A program made the position numbers and the translations under genes. A stretch of 6,728 bases of DNA from Clostridium sp. CAG:413 (lineage in GTDB: Bacteria; Bacillota; Clostridia; Oscillospirales; Acutalibacteraceae): assembly GCA_000431775.1 (NCBI GenBank), contig FR888185.1, forward strand, positions 1 to 6,728, given 5' to 3'. Positions 1 through 6,647 of the stretch are shown here, in pieces; position 1 is the stretch's first letter; every line of letters starts with the position of its first letter. A model generated the notes under the pieces. That model worked only from the letters and a program-made list of their open reading frames with translations. It was not told where the DNA came from and made no database searches.

Positions 1-56
1 ATATAATTAATAAATAATTAAAATTTACATTTTCTTTAAAACAACGCCCAAAACGG

Positions 57-95
57 CATAAAGGAAGCCCCCTCGGGCATTGCGCTCGAAGGGGC
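57..95 (-). terminator. Probable intrinsic terminator of the opp operon
   Basis: Read on the minus strand just after the oppA stop, the arms GCCCCTTCG (95-87) and CGAGGGGGC (75-67) form a 9-bp stem with one T:G wobble and an 11-nt loop. The interrupted T tract TTCCTTTAT follows. Position, GC-rich stem and T tract fit a rho-independent terminator, although the T tract is imperfect. A competing pairing exists: AACGCCC (98-92) can instead pair with GGGCGTT (49-43), which is followed by GTTTT. Termination could therefore occur at either point. No T tract follows the hairpin in the rightward direction, so it looks one-directional. Confidence 0.7.
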
Positions 96-109
96 GTTGG
101 TGCGATTGA

Positions 110-1957
110 TTATTTAATGGTGCAGTACATGAAGTACTTGTAGCCGAGAGGATTCGAGAAGAAGCCGTCGACATTCTTGCTGATCATGTAAAGATCGGTG
201 TAGAAGTAGAGGGGAACGATGCAGCCGGTCTCCATAAGCATATCCTCAGCGAGGTGCATGAGCTTATAGCGGACTTCGTTATCGGTGCAGCCCTTGATGG
301 TGCTGATGAGCACGTCATAGGTCTGAGCCCAGGTGCCGTTCTCAACCTTTACGTCATAGCCGTAAGGAGTGAGGTCAAGGTTGTAGATAGCGGTCTTGGC
401 GTTTGCGCCCTTACCGAACTGGACGTCGTTGTTGCCGGAGCCGGAGACCCACATGTCAAGGAAGCTGATGGGGTCGTTGTAGTCGGCGAGCCAGCCGTTA
501 CGAGCGATCGAATATTCGCCGTTCTTTCTGGTGTTCAGGAAGGTGTTCCACTCCTGGTTCTCAAGCTGCATGTTGATGCCGACATTGGCAAGAGCACCCT
601 GGAGATACTCAGCGATAGCCTTGTGGGCGTCGTTGGTGTTGTAGAGGTAGGTGAGGGACGGGAAGTTGGTGAACTTCTTGGTAGCCTCATCATACTTGTA
701 ATACTTCTTGAGAGTATTTACAGCGGACTCGAAGTTGCTGTTGAAAGCGTCAGTGGCAACATTGTAGTAGCCGTCGAAGCCGTCGTTGTGGCCTGCGTTC
801 TTATAGAATTCGGAGCCGTCGGGATCGGTGATACCCATAGCAACGAAGGAGGAAGCGGGAAGCTGGCCGCCCTGAGCAACGTCGTTGACGATGTAGTTGC
901 GGTCAAAGAGAAGAGCGATAGCGTTGCGGATCTCTTCCTTAGCCTTCTCAGCCTCAACGCCGGTGAGGGTGCTGTCAGCGGGAAGGATATTCTCGTTGAT
1001 GTTCCAGCAGACATAGTAAGTACCGATCTGGCCGACGATCTTGAACTCATCGGGATAGTCCTTCTTGAGGTTTGCTATCTCGTTGGTGGGAACGTCGTCG
1101 ATGAGCTGCCAGTCGCCGTTCTTGAAGTTGGTGAGCTGGTTGTTGGCGTCATCGGAGAGATAGAACTTGATCTCGGGCATGGTGATGCTGGCGGCGTCTA
1201 CGAAATGCTCATTCTTCTTAACGGTGATGCAGCTGTTGTGCTCCCAAGAAGTGATGGTGTAGGGGCCGTTGCAGACATAGGTGGAGGGGTCGGTCGACCA
1301 GGATTCGTTGGCGACGACATCCTCTCTTACGGGGTAGTAGCAGGGGAATGCAAGCAGCTCGTTCCAATAAGCAACCGAGTTGTTGAGGGTTACTTCAAGG
1401 GTCTTGGCGTCGAGAGCCTTGACAGCGAGCTTAGCGTCGGGGTTGATGAACTCGGGGATGGGGTTGCCTTCCTCGTCGAGCTTATCGGAATCCTTGGACT
1501 CCCAAATCTCGGCGTAGCCCTTAACGACCTCGAACATATAGCCGTAGTCGGCTGCAAGAGCGGTGGAAGCGGCGCGGTTCCATGCGAATTCAAAGTCGTT
1601 TGCGGTGACGTCCTTACCGTCGGACCACTTCAGACCGTCTCTGAGAGTGTAGGTATAGGTGACGGTGCCGTCATCGTTGACTTTGCCCTCGGGCAGCTCG
1701 GTCGCTGCGTCGGCAACGATCTTGAGGTGACCCTCGGAATCCTGAGCCCACTTAGCAAGGCCCTGGAAAAGGTGAGCGACCATCGTTGCGCCGTCAACTG
1801 AGGAGTTGAGAGCGGGGTCGATGGTGTCGGGCTCGGAAGCAAGGCAAACAGCGAGAGAATCTTTCTTTGCGTTAGTCTTGCCGTCTTTGTCTCCGCCGCA
1901 GGATGCCAGGCAGAAAAGCATAGCAACAGCGAGGAGGAGCGCCATGAGTTTTTTCAT
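110..1957 (-). CDS. oppA: Oligopeptide ABC transporter, peptide-binding lipoprotein OppA (family 5 solute-binding protein)
   Basis: This 615-residue extracytoplasmic protein binds peptides outside the membrane and hands them to the OppB/OppC permease. The N-terminus is a lipoprotein signal: KK at 2-3, a hydrophobic core at 4-18, and lipobox L17-A18-S19-C20, so the mature protein should be lipid-anchored through Cys20. Family 5 features follow: SEPDTIDPAL (41-50), the conserved block LRDGLKWSDGKDVTANDFEF (105-124), NGPYTITSW (230-238), and GWLADYNDPISFLDMW (488-503), which resembles peptide-binding members rather than nickel or sugar binders. The start is the ATG at 1957, preceded by AAAGGAAG with 7-nt spacing. 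It is the last gene of the operon, 78 nt after oppF, and is followed by a terminator. It is somewhat longer than the roughly 540 residues common in the family, and the mature part carries eight cysteines besides Cys20. The family call is firm; peptide length preference cannot be read from sequence. Confidence 0.95.
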   Translation of the reverse strand: MKKLMALLLAVAMLFCLASCGGDKDGKTNAKKDSLAVCLASEPDTIDPALNSSVDGATMVAHLFQGLAKWAQDSEGHLKIVADAATELPEGKVNDDGTVTYTYTLRDGLKWSDGKDVTANDFEFAWNRAASTALAADYGYMFEVVKGYAEIWESKDSDKLDEEGNPIPEFINPDAKLAVKALDAKTLEVTLNNSVAYWNELLAFPCYYPVREDVVANESWSTDPSTYVCNGPYTITSWEHNSCITVKKNEHFVDAASITMPEIKFYLSDDANNQLTNFKNGDWQLIDDVPTNEIANLKKDYPDEFKIVGQIGTYYVCWNINENILPADSTLTGVEAEKAKEEIRNAIALLFDRNYIVNDVAQGGQLPASSFVAMGITDPDGSEFYKNAGHNDGFDGYYNVATDAFNSNFESAVNTLKKYYKYDEATKKFTNFPSLTYLYNTNDAHKAIAEYLQGALANVGINMQLENQEWNTFLNTRKNGEYSIARNGWLADYNDPISFLDMWVSGSGNNDVQFGKGANAKTAIYNLDLTPYGYDVKVENGTWAQTYDVLISTIKGCTDNEVRYKLMHLAEDMLMETGCIVPLYFYTDLYMISKNVDGFFSNPLGYKYFMYCTIK

Positions 1958-1993
1958 AGTTTGTCTTCCTTTCTTTTATTTTTTCAAAAGATG

Positions 1994-2023
1994 CTGCGCC
2001 GCCGACGGGGTATCGGCGAGCAG
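1994..2023 (-). promoter_or_regulatory. Hairpin in the oppF-oppA spacer
   Basis: The 78-nt gap between the oppF stop and the oppA start contains an inverted repeat. The inner arms CGCCGA (2000-2005) and TCGGCG (2013-2018) flank a 7-nt loop. Outer arms CTGC (1994-1997) and GCAG (2020-2023) extend it across a small asymmetric internal loop. On the minus-strand RNA it is followed by CATCTTTTG, a weak T tract, and then the oppA ribosome binding site. I infer an RNA-stabilising or partial-termination hairpin that could adjust OppA level relative to the membrane complex. I see no convincing separate oppA promoter in the spacer. Confidence 0.55.
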
Positions 2024-2035
2024 ATCACTATGAAC

Positions 2036-3025
2036 TCAGTCGTTTATCTCGGCCGTGCGGTGACAGGCAACGAAGTGGCCTGCGGAGACCTCTTTGAATT
2101 CGGGCATGGTCTCGGCACACTTGGGCTGAGCGTAGGGGCAGCGGGTGCGGAACGGGCAGCCGGAGGGGGCGTTCAGCGGGCTGGGGATATCGCCCTCAAG
2201 AGCTATACGCTTGTTTGCCCTTGCTATCTTGGGGTCGGGCACGGGCACGGCGGACATGAGCGCCTTTGAATACGGGTGCAGCGGCTTGTCACAAATGGAG
2301 GAGGCGTCCGCAAGCTCGACCATCTTGCCGAGATACATGACCGCTATCCTGTCGCTGATGTGGCGCACGACAAGCAGGTCGTGGGCGATGAAGAGATAGG
2401 TCAGGCCGAGCCTGTCCTGAAGCTCGTCAAACATATTGATGACCTGCGCCTGAATGGAAACGTCAAGAGCGGAGACGGGCTCGTCGCACACGATGAATTC
2501 GGGGTTGACCGCAAGGGAGCGGGCGATGCCTATCCTCTGGCGCTGACCGCCCGAGAATTCGTGGGCGTAGCGGGCGGCGTGCTCGCTGTTGAGGCCGACG
2601 TGATCCATCAGCTCAAGAATTCTGTCGTGTCTCTCCTGCTTGGTCTTATAGAGATGGTGCACGTCGAGCGGCTCACCGATGATGTCGGAGACGGTCATCC
2701 TCGGGTTGAGTGATGAATACGGGTCCTGGAATACCATTGTAGCCTTTTTGCGGAACTCTTTTATGTCGGATTTTGTCTTGATGAGCTTGCCGTTGTAGTA
2801 AATTTCGCCGCCGGTGGGCTTGTAGAGGTTGAGGATCGTCCTGCCGACGGTGGTCTTGCCGCAGCCGGATTCGCCGACGAGGCCGAGGGTCTCGCCCTTG
2901 TTGATGGCGAATGAAACGCCGTCGACCGCCTTGAGAGGCTTGCTCTTGAATAAGCCGACGTTGATGTTGAAGTATTCCTTGAGGTCCTTTACTTCGATAA
3001 GGGGCGTTCTGTTGTTATCAGCCAT
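2036..3025 (-). CDS. oppF: Oligopeptide ABC transporter ATP-binding protein OppF
   Basis: One of the two ATPase subunits that drive peptide uptake at the inner membrane face. With the start at 3025 it has 329 residues. It shows Walker [10 protein letters not shown] (51-59), Q-loop Q100 in VFQDP, ABC signature SGGQR (158-162), Walker B FIVCDEP (177-183), D-loop SALD (185-188) and switch histidine H215. The C-terminal oligopeptide-transporter extension follows, beginning around PLHPYSKAL (248-256). Four cysteines at 290, 296, 303 and 321 have the C-x5-C-x6-C-x17-C spacing seen in Opp/Dpp ATPases. The start at 3025 is preferred because AAGGGGG lies 9 nt upstream and it gives an 8-nt overlap with oppD. 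An in-frame ATG at 3070 would add 15 basic residues (344 aa) and overlap oppD by 53 nt, which is less likely. The OppF rather than OppD label rests on gene order and on its closer match to the F subunit. Confidence 0.93.
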   Translation of the reverse strand: MADNNRTPLIEVKDLKEYFNINVGLFKSKPLKAVDGVSFAINKGETLGLVGESGCGKTTVGRTILNLYKPTGGEIYYNGKLIKTKSDIKEFRKKATMVFQDPYSSLNPRMTVSDIIGEPLDVHHLYKTKQERHDRILELMDHVGLNSEHAARYAHEFSGGQRQRIGIARSLAVNPEFIVCDEPVSALDVSIQAQVINMFDELQDRLGLTYLFIAHDLLVVRHISDRIAVMYLGKMVELADASSICDKPLHPYSKALMSAVPVPDPKIARANKRIALEGDIPSPLNAPSGCPFRTRCPYAQPKCAETMPEFKEVSAGHFVACHRTAEIND

Positions 3026-4022
3026 TTGCTTCGTCCCCCTTCTTTTCTTCTTCATATGCTTTCTTGACATTCATCCAGCAGGCGGCGTAGTGGGAGTCGT
3101 TGATGCATTCGCGCTCCGCACGCTGCTTAATGCATATCTTCATTGCCGCGTCGCATCTCGGGGCGAACGGGCAGCCCGCCGGCATATTCAGCAGGTCGAT
3201 GGGTGTGCCGGTTATCGGCTGCAGCTTGGTGCCCGCCGTGTCGGCAGTCGGTATCGAGCGAAGCAGACCCTTGGTGTATTCGTGGCAGGGGTTGTAGAAT
3301 ATCTCGTCCGCAGTGCCCTGCTCGCAGATGGAGCCTGCATACATTACTATTATCTCGTCGCAGAGCTGAGCTACAACGCCGAGGTCGTGGGTTATCATGA
3401 TTATCGCCATGCCCAGCTCCTTTTGGAGCGAGGTCATAAGTTCGAGTATCTGAGCCTGAATGGTAACGTCGAGTGCCGTGGTGGGTTCGTCGGCGATGAG
3501 GATATCCGGTTCGCAGGCGAGCGCCATTGCTATCATAACTCTCTGACGCATACCGCCGGAGAATTCAAACGGATACTGCTTCATGCGCTTCTCGGGCTCG
3601 TTGACGTTAACGAGGCGAAGCATCTCGACCGCCCTGTCATAGGCTTCCTTCTTGTTGCGGTCGGTGTGCAGGGTGATGGCCTCCATGAGCTGGTGGCCTA
3701 TGGTGTAGGTGGGGTTCAGCGAAGTCATCGGGTCCTGGAAGATTATCGAGATCTTGTTGCCTCTGACATCCTTCATGACCTTTTCGCCTGCGCCGACGAG
3801 CTCCTGCCCGTCGAGCTTTATCGACCCGCCGACTATCTTGCCGGTCGAGGCGAGTATCTGCATTATCGAGTATGCGGTGACGGATTTGCCCGAGCCGGAT
3901 TCGCCGACTATGCCGAGCACCTTGCCGCGCTCAAGCGAGAACGAAATGCCGTTGACCGCTTTAACCTCGCCCGCGTCGGTGAAAAACGAGGTATGAAGAT
4001 CATTTACTTCCAACAAAGCCAT
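3018..4022 (-). CDS. oppD: Oligopeptide ABC transporter ATP-binding protein OppD
   Basis: The partner ATPase of OppF, 334 residues, cytoplasmic and docked on the permease pair. All nucleotide-binding elements are present: Walker [10 protein letters not shown] (40-48), Q-loop Q96 in IFQDP, ABC signature SGGMR (155-159), Walker B ILIADEP (174-180) with catalytic E179, D-loop TALD (182-185) and switch histidine H212. The [14 protein letters not shown] wording is typical of OppD/DppD. The C-terminal extension carries C284, C290, C297 and C315 with the same x5, x6, x17 spacing as OppF, plus an extra C306. The ATG at 4022 is preceded by AAAGGAG with 10-nt spacing. It lies 18 nt after oppC, and its last codons overlap the start of oppF, so the two ATPases are probably translationally coupled. 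Intact, with no unusual substitutions in catalytic motifs. Confidence 0.95.
   Translation of the reverse strand: MALLEVNDLHTSFFTDAGEVKAVNGISFSLERGKVLGIVGESGSGKSVTAYSIMQILASTGKIVGGSIKLDGQELVGAGEKVMKDVRGNKISIIFQDPMTSLNPTYTIGHQLMEAITLHTDRNKKEAYDRAVEMLRLVNVNEPEKRMKQYPFEFSGGMRQRVMIAMALACEPDILIADEPTTALDVTIQAQILELMTSLQKELGMAIIMITHDLGVVAQLCDEIIVMYAGSICEQGTADEIFYNPCHEYTKGLLRSIPTADTAGTKLQPITGTPIDLLNMPAGCPFAPRCDAAMKICIKQRAERECINDSHYAACWMNVKKAYEEEKKGDEANG
3035..3041 (-). promoter_or_regulatory. Ribosome binding site that fixes the oppF start
   Basis: AAGGGGG lies inside the 3' end of oppD, 9 nt upstream of the ATG at 3025. The alternative oppF ATG at 3070 does not produce the usual compact overlap with oppD. 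The site supports the shorter OppF and an overlapping stop-start arrangement (ATGGCTGA) with oppD. Confidence 0.7.
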
Positions 4023-4040
4023 AATTCATACTCTCCTTTC

Positions 4041-5099
4041 TCAGCTGTTGAGTTTCGGGTCAAAGGCGTCACGCAGACCGTCGCCGAAGAGGTTCAGCGA
4101 GAGGACGATGAGCGAAATGACCACTGCGGGGATAACGAGGCGGTAGGGGTAGGCGCTTATGCCGTTAAGCGCGTCGGAGGCAAGCGAGCCGAGCGACGGC
4201 ATCGGGGCATTAACGCCGAGACCGAGGAACGAAAGATAGCTCTCGGTGAATATTGCGTTCGGGATCTGGAGTGCGGTCGAGATTATGACGACGCTGATGC
4301 AGTTCGGCATAAGGTGCTTTCTGATTATCCAGCTGCCCTTTGCGCCGGTCGCCTTTGCGGCGAGGACGTATTCCTGCTCACGCAGCGAGAGGATTTGACC
4401 TCTGATAAGACGGGACATCGAGACCCAATAGAGCAGACCGAATACGATGAAAAGGCTGATGATGTTGCTGCCTATCTTGGCGAGCACCGTGCCCTCTATC
4501 GCGGGCTGGAGCGAATCCTTGAGCACCGCCGAGAGAAGTATGACCATGAGCATATCGGGCAGGGCATAGATAATATCGACTATACGCATTATCACCATAT
4601 CCACCTTGCCGCCCACATAGCCCGCTATCGAGCCTATCGTCATACCGATTATAAGGACGATTATGCTGGCGAAGAAGCCGACCGCAAGGGAGATCCTCGT
4701 GCCGTAAACTATACGGATGAGATAATCTCTGCCGGCGGCGTCCGTGCCGAAAATGTGGGGGAATACCTTTTCGCCTGCGTCGATCTTTGCCTGCTCGGTG
4801 CTGCCGTATTCAAACGGAGCAAGGTTATTGTAGGACGGATCAACGGGGGCGCCGGGGCTGATGCCGAGCTGCTGATCGTATGAATACGGCCAGAATATCG
4901 GCAGTAATATCGAAGTAAGCGTGATTATTACTATTGTAATAAGGCTTATCGTGGCTATCTTGTTTTTGAGCAGTCTCTTTACGCCGTCCTTGAAGAAAGT
5001 GGTGGAGGGGCGCATTTTGACCATGTATGCCTTGTCCTCGCTGCTTGCGGGAAGCAGATCGTCGACATTTATCTGGATGTTAAACGGTGTTTTTTTCAT
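4041..5099 (-). CDS. oppC: Oligopeptide ABC transporter permease OppC
   Basis: The second membrane subunit, 352 residues, which forms the peptide channel with OppB. A cytoplasmic N-terminal stretch (about 1-46) precedes TM1 (48-70). A long external segment leads to the hallmark FGTDAAGRDYLIRI (117-130), then TM helices near 135-160, 170-193, 209-228, 266-285 and 321-339. The cytoplasmic EAA loop that contacts the ATPases is at 243-265 (EYVLAAKATGAKG...HLMP). The C-terminal FGDGLRDAFDPKL (338-350) is characteristic of OppC/DppC. It is about 50 residues longer than E. coli OppC as I recall it, mostly in the extracytoplasmic segment after TM1 (about 71-113). The ATG at 5099 has AAGGAGG 9 nt upstream, and this site overlaps the TAA of oppB. 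Gaps are 14 nt to oppB and 18 nt to oppD. Confidence 0.95.
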   Translation of the reverse strand: MKKTPFNIQINVDDLLPASSEDKAYMVKMRPSTTFFKDGVKRLLKNKIATISLITIVIITLTSILLPIFWPYSYDQQLGISPGAPVDPSYNNLAPFEYGSTEQAKIDAGEKVFPHIFGTDAAGRDYLIRIVYGTRISLAVGFFASIIVLIIGMTIGSIAGYVGGKVDMVIMRIVDIIYALPDMLMVILLSAVLKDSLQPAIEGTVLAKIGSNIISLFIVFGLLYWVSMSRLIRGQILSLREQEYVLAAKATGAKGSWIIRKHLMPNCISVVIISTALQIPNAIFTESYLSFLGLGVNAPMPSLGSLASDALNGISAYPYRLVIPAVVISLIVLSLNLFGDGLRDAFDPKLNS

Positions 5100-5113
5100 T
5101 CTGCTTTCCCTCC

Positions 5114-6043
5114 TTATTCAAGATTGATGCGGGGATCGACAACTTTATAGAGGATATCGCCCACAAGGTTCATTATGACTATGAGCGCCGCAAGCACTAT
5201 AGTGGTGCCCATTATCAGCGGATAGTCGCGGTTGATTATACTGTTGACGAAGGCTCTGCCTATGCCGGGCACTGCGAATATCTGCTCAACTACGAGCGAG
5301 CCGGTGACGATATAAGCGAGCATCGGGCCGAAGTAGGTGATGACGGGGATGAGCGAATTCTTCAGCGCATGGCCGAAGATTATCCTCTTGCCGGGCACGC
5401 CCTTTGCCTTGGCGGTCCTGATGTAATCCTGGCCGAGCACGTCCAGCATCGAGGAGCGGGTGAGCCTGGTTATGTAGGCGGTGGGGTAGAGCGCGAGGGT
5501 GATGACCGGCAGGATAAGTCCCTCGGTCGTGGAGCCGTTGGCGGGCAATATCGCGAGCTTTATCGAGAATGCGACAAGCATCAACGAGCCCATTATGAAG
5601 GACGGCATCGAGACGAAGGCGGTCGTGATGACCATTATCACGCGGTCGATGACCTTGTTGCGCCTGAGGGCGGCTATTGCACCGAGCACGACACCGCAGA
5701 TGAGTGAGGCAAAGGCGGCGATGACGCCGAGCTTGGCGGAGGTTTTTAAGCCGTCGGTTATAACATCAATGACCTGGCGGCCTCTCTGCTTGAGCGAGGG
5801 GCCGAAGTCAAAGTGCAGAACTATATCTTTAAGATAAGTCGTGTACTGCTCCAGGACAGGCTTGTCAAGGCCGTATTTCGTCTCAAGGGCGGCCTTGGCG
5901 GCGGGGGTTATCGCCTTTTCGCTGGCGAAGGGACCGCCGGGCACCGCGCGGGTCGCAAAGAACGTCACCGTAATGACGACCCAGACGGTCAGCACTGCCA
6001 AAAGCAGTCGCTTCACGATGTAAAGCAATGTCTTTGAATTCAT
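5114..6043 (-). CDS. oppB: Oligopeptide ABC transporter permease OppB
   Basis: The first gene of the operon, a 309-residue membrane subunit that pairs with OppC. Features in order: TM1 (11-31), the OppB-type RAVPGGPFASE segment (32-42), an external region with YGLDKPVLEQY (57-67) and FDFGPSLK (78-85), then TM helices near 103-125, 134-160, 175-192, 232-256 and 276-298. The EAA loop for ATPase contact is at 206-233 (DYIRTAKAKGVPGKRII...). The C-terminal block AVPGIGRAFVNSIINRDYPL (257-276) and ending VDPRINLE are typical of the family. RAVPGGPF and overall length resemble E. coli OppB, which supports an oligopeptide rather than nickel transporter. The start ATG at 6043 is preceded by TGAGGTGA (6060-6053) with 9-nt spacing, matching the 16S rRNA tail. 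The stop codon lies within the oppC ribosome binding site. Confidence 0.95.
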   Translation of the reverse strand: MNSKTLLYIVKRLLLAVLTVWVVITVTFFATRAVPGGPFASEKAITPAAKAALETKYGLDKPVLEQYTTYLKDIVLHFDFGPSLKQRGRQVIDVITDGLKTSAKLGVIAAFASLICGVVLGAIAALRRNKVIDRVIMVITTAFVSMPSFIMGSLMLVAFSIKLAILPANGSTTEGLILPVITLALYPTAYITRLTRSSMLDVLGQDYIRTAKAKGVPGKRIIFGHALKNSLIPVITYFGPMLAYIVTGSLVVEQIFAVPGIGRAFVNSIINRDYPLIMGTTIVLAALIVIMNLVGDILYKVVDPRINLE

Positions 6044-6052
6044 TTTTCTCAG

Positions 6053-6060
6053 TCACCTCA
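6053..6060 (-). promoter_or_regulatory. Ribosome binding site of oppB
   Basis: TGAGGTGA on the minus strand sits 9 nt before the oppB ATG and matches the AGGTGA part of the Shine-Dalgarno consensus. It is displaced relative to the AAGGAGG type used by oppC and oppD. Confidence 0.75.
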
Positions 6061-6097
6061 ATTAATTTGAACCGTATAAGGCTATATAATTAATAAA

Positions 6098-6126
6098 ATT
6101 ATAGCGCAAAACTTTGCGAAATTCAA
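6098..6126 (-). promoter_or_regulatory. Main predicted opp promoter (SigA/sigma-70 type)
   Basis: On the minus strand a -35 TTGAAT (6126-6121) is separated by exactly 17 nt from a perfect -10 TATAAT (6103-6098). Transcription should begin near 6091, giving a 5' leader of about 48 nt before oppB. The -10 and start region also lie inside an imperfect inverted repeat, GCTATA (6081-6086) and TATAGC (6100-6105). This is the best promoter seen for the operon. The placement is by consensus only. Confidence 0.75.
6105..6118. promoter_or_regulatory. Palindrome inside the opp promoter spacer, candidate operator
   Basis: CGCAAA-AC-TTTGCG is a perfect 6-bp palindrome with a 2-bp centre. It sits entirely between the -35 and -10 elements of the predicted opp promoter. 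A dimeric repressor bound there would block RNA polymerase. It does not match the CodY, CcpA or CtsR consensus as I know them, and the cognate regulator is not encoded in this window. Confidence 0.5.
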
Positions 6127-6190
6127 CATGAATATTTATGAAATGCGAAAAATTGCACCAAAAAACGAAGCTAACAATCAAAAAAACTAT

Positions 6191-6220
6191 ATAATACAAC
6201 AGTATAACGCTTTTGTGCAA
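6191..6220 (-). promoter_or_regulatory. Possible second upstream opp promoter
   Basis: TTGCAC (6220-6215) and TATTAT (6196-6191) are separated by 18 nt on the minus strand. The match is weaker than the downstream promoter. The -35 overlaps the palindrome TTTTG-TG-CAAAA (6211-6222), which also sits inside a 6-bp stem (GCTTTT 6209-6214 with AAAAGC 6220-6225). If used, the leader would be about 140 nt. Confidence 0.25.
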
Positions 6221-6294
6221 AAAGCAGGAAATGTCTGCATTTAGGTAATTAAAATTGCCGAACAGAAGCAAAATGAATAAATATACACAATTCC

Positions 6295-6303
6295 TGCTAT
6301 AAT
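6295..6303 (+). promoter_or_regulatory. Rightward extended -10 element
   Basis: TGCTATAAT on the plus strand is a perfect extended -10 (TGN followed by TATAAT). No good -35 is present at the usual distance, which extended -10 promoters can tolerate. Transcription would start near 6310 and run away from opp into sequence with no convincing protein gene, reaching a predicted terminator after about 35-40 nt. Confidence 0.4.
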
Positions 6304-6323
6304 CTAATAGGAAAATTTACGAC

Positions 6324-6347
6324 GGCGGCACAAAGCCAGCCTTTTTT
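6324..6347 (+). terminator. Small intrinsic terminator, rightward
   Basis: GGCGGC (6324-6329) pairs with GCC-A-GCC (6335-6341) across the loop ACAAA, with a one-base bulge, and is immediately followed by six T residues (6342-6347). That is a compact intrinsic terminator shape for plus-strand transcription. The 5' arm can alternatively join a longer stem: ACGGCGG (6322-6328) with CCGCCGT (6358-6364). The only plus-strand start I see to its left is the extended -10 at 6295-6303. Confidence 0.5.
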
Positions 6348-6647
6348 GACAGGAAATCCGCCGTTTGTCCGAGAATAACAGTATTTTTATTCACCCGGAA
6401 TGCGACAGATATTGTCGTAACTCAGGAATAATGCGCTAAAAAGGCTTCACGGCGTAAGGATAGGCAGGGGCAGGCTGCAGATTTACAGTAACATTGCAAG
6501 AGGCGGCGTCCTTGACGCTCCGTTAATCAAACAGCAATGTCAACTATACAACGGTAGGCGCGAACAGCGTTCGCCCGCCGAAATCACACCGGACTGTTGC
6601 TCTGTGCCGCTCGTCCTTCGAGCCCCACTCATGCGTTCCGAATAAAC
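6348..6647. other. Non-coding, hairpin-rich stretch of unknown function
   Basis: I find no convincing protein gene in these 300 nt. Several inverted repeats lie close together: TCCG/CGGA (6368-6371, 6396-6399) enclosing GAATAA/TTATTC (6373-6378, 6387-6392); TGCGACA/TGTCGTA (6401-6407, 6413-6419); ACATTGC/GCAATGT (6491-6497, 6534-6540) enclosing GCGTC/GACGC (6506-6510, 6514-6518); GCGAAC/GTTCGC (6560-6565, 6569-6574); GCTCG/CGAGC (6609-6613, 6619-6623). This density fits a structured RNA or an interspersed intergenic element. It matches no RNA family I can name, and I see no tRNA or rRNA. The strand is undetermined. Confidence 0.35.

Noticed and set aside
254..1801. A 515-codon plus-strand open frame opposite oppA
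   Set aside because: It is antisense to a clear family 5 binding protein. Its low-complexity V/G/L/D-rich translation is typical of a shadow frame.
3026..3070. Longer OppF start at 3070
   Set aside because: It adds only a basic 15-residue tail and a 53-nt overlap with oppD. The ATG at 3025 has AAGGGGG 9 nt upstream and begins with normal family sequence.
2829..4883. A 684-codon plus-strand open frame opposite oppF, oppD and oppC
   Set aside because: It lies antisense to three genes with full catalytic or membrane motifs, has no recognisable domain, and is explained by their codon bias, which leaves few stops on the opposite strand.
6180..6225. A T7 run on the minus strand (6186-6180) as a terminator or attenuator in the opp leader
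   Set aside because: The nearest stem (6209-6225) is more than 20 nt from the T run, and the predicted main transcription start lies downstream of both.
6062..6271. A 69-codon minus-strand frame just before oppB with a hydrophobic middle
   Set aside because: It starts at TTG with no ribosome binding site, is composed of AT-rich codons, and overlaps the predicted opp promoter.
6540..6632. A 30-codon minus-strand frame beginning ATGAGTGGGGC
   Set aside because: Only a weak GGA precedes it, the peptide has no recognisable feature, and it lies in hairpin-rich sequence downstream of a terminator.
6581..6640. A possible tRNA 3' half suggested by the TTCGAGC-like loop at 6617-6623
   Set aside because: The flanking bases do not form a T stem around that loop, and no D arm, anticodon arm or acceptor stem could be built.
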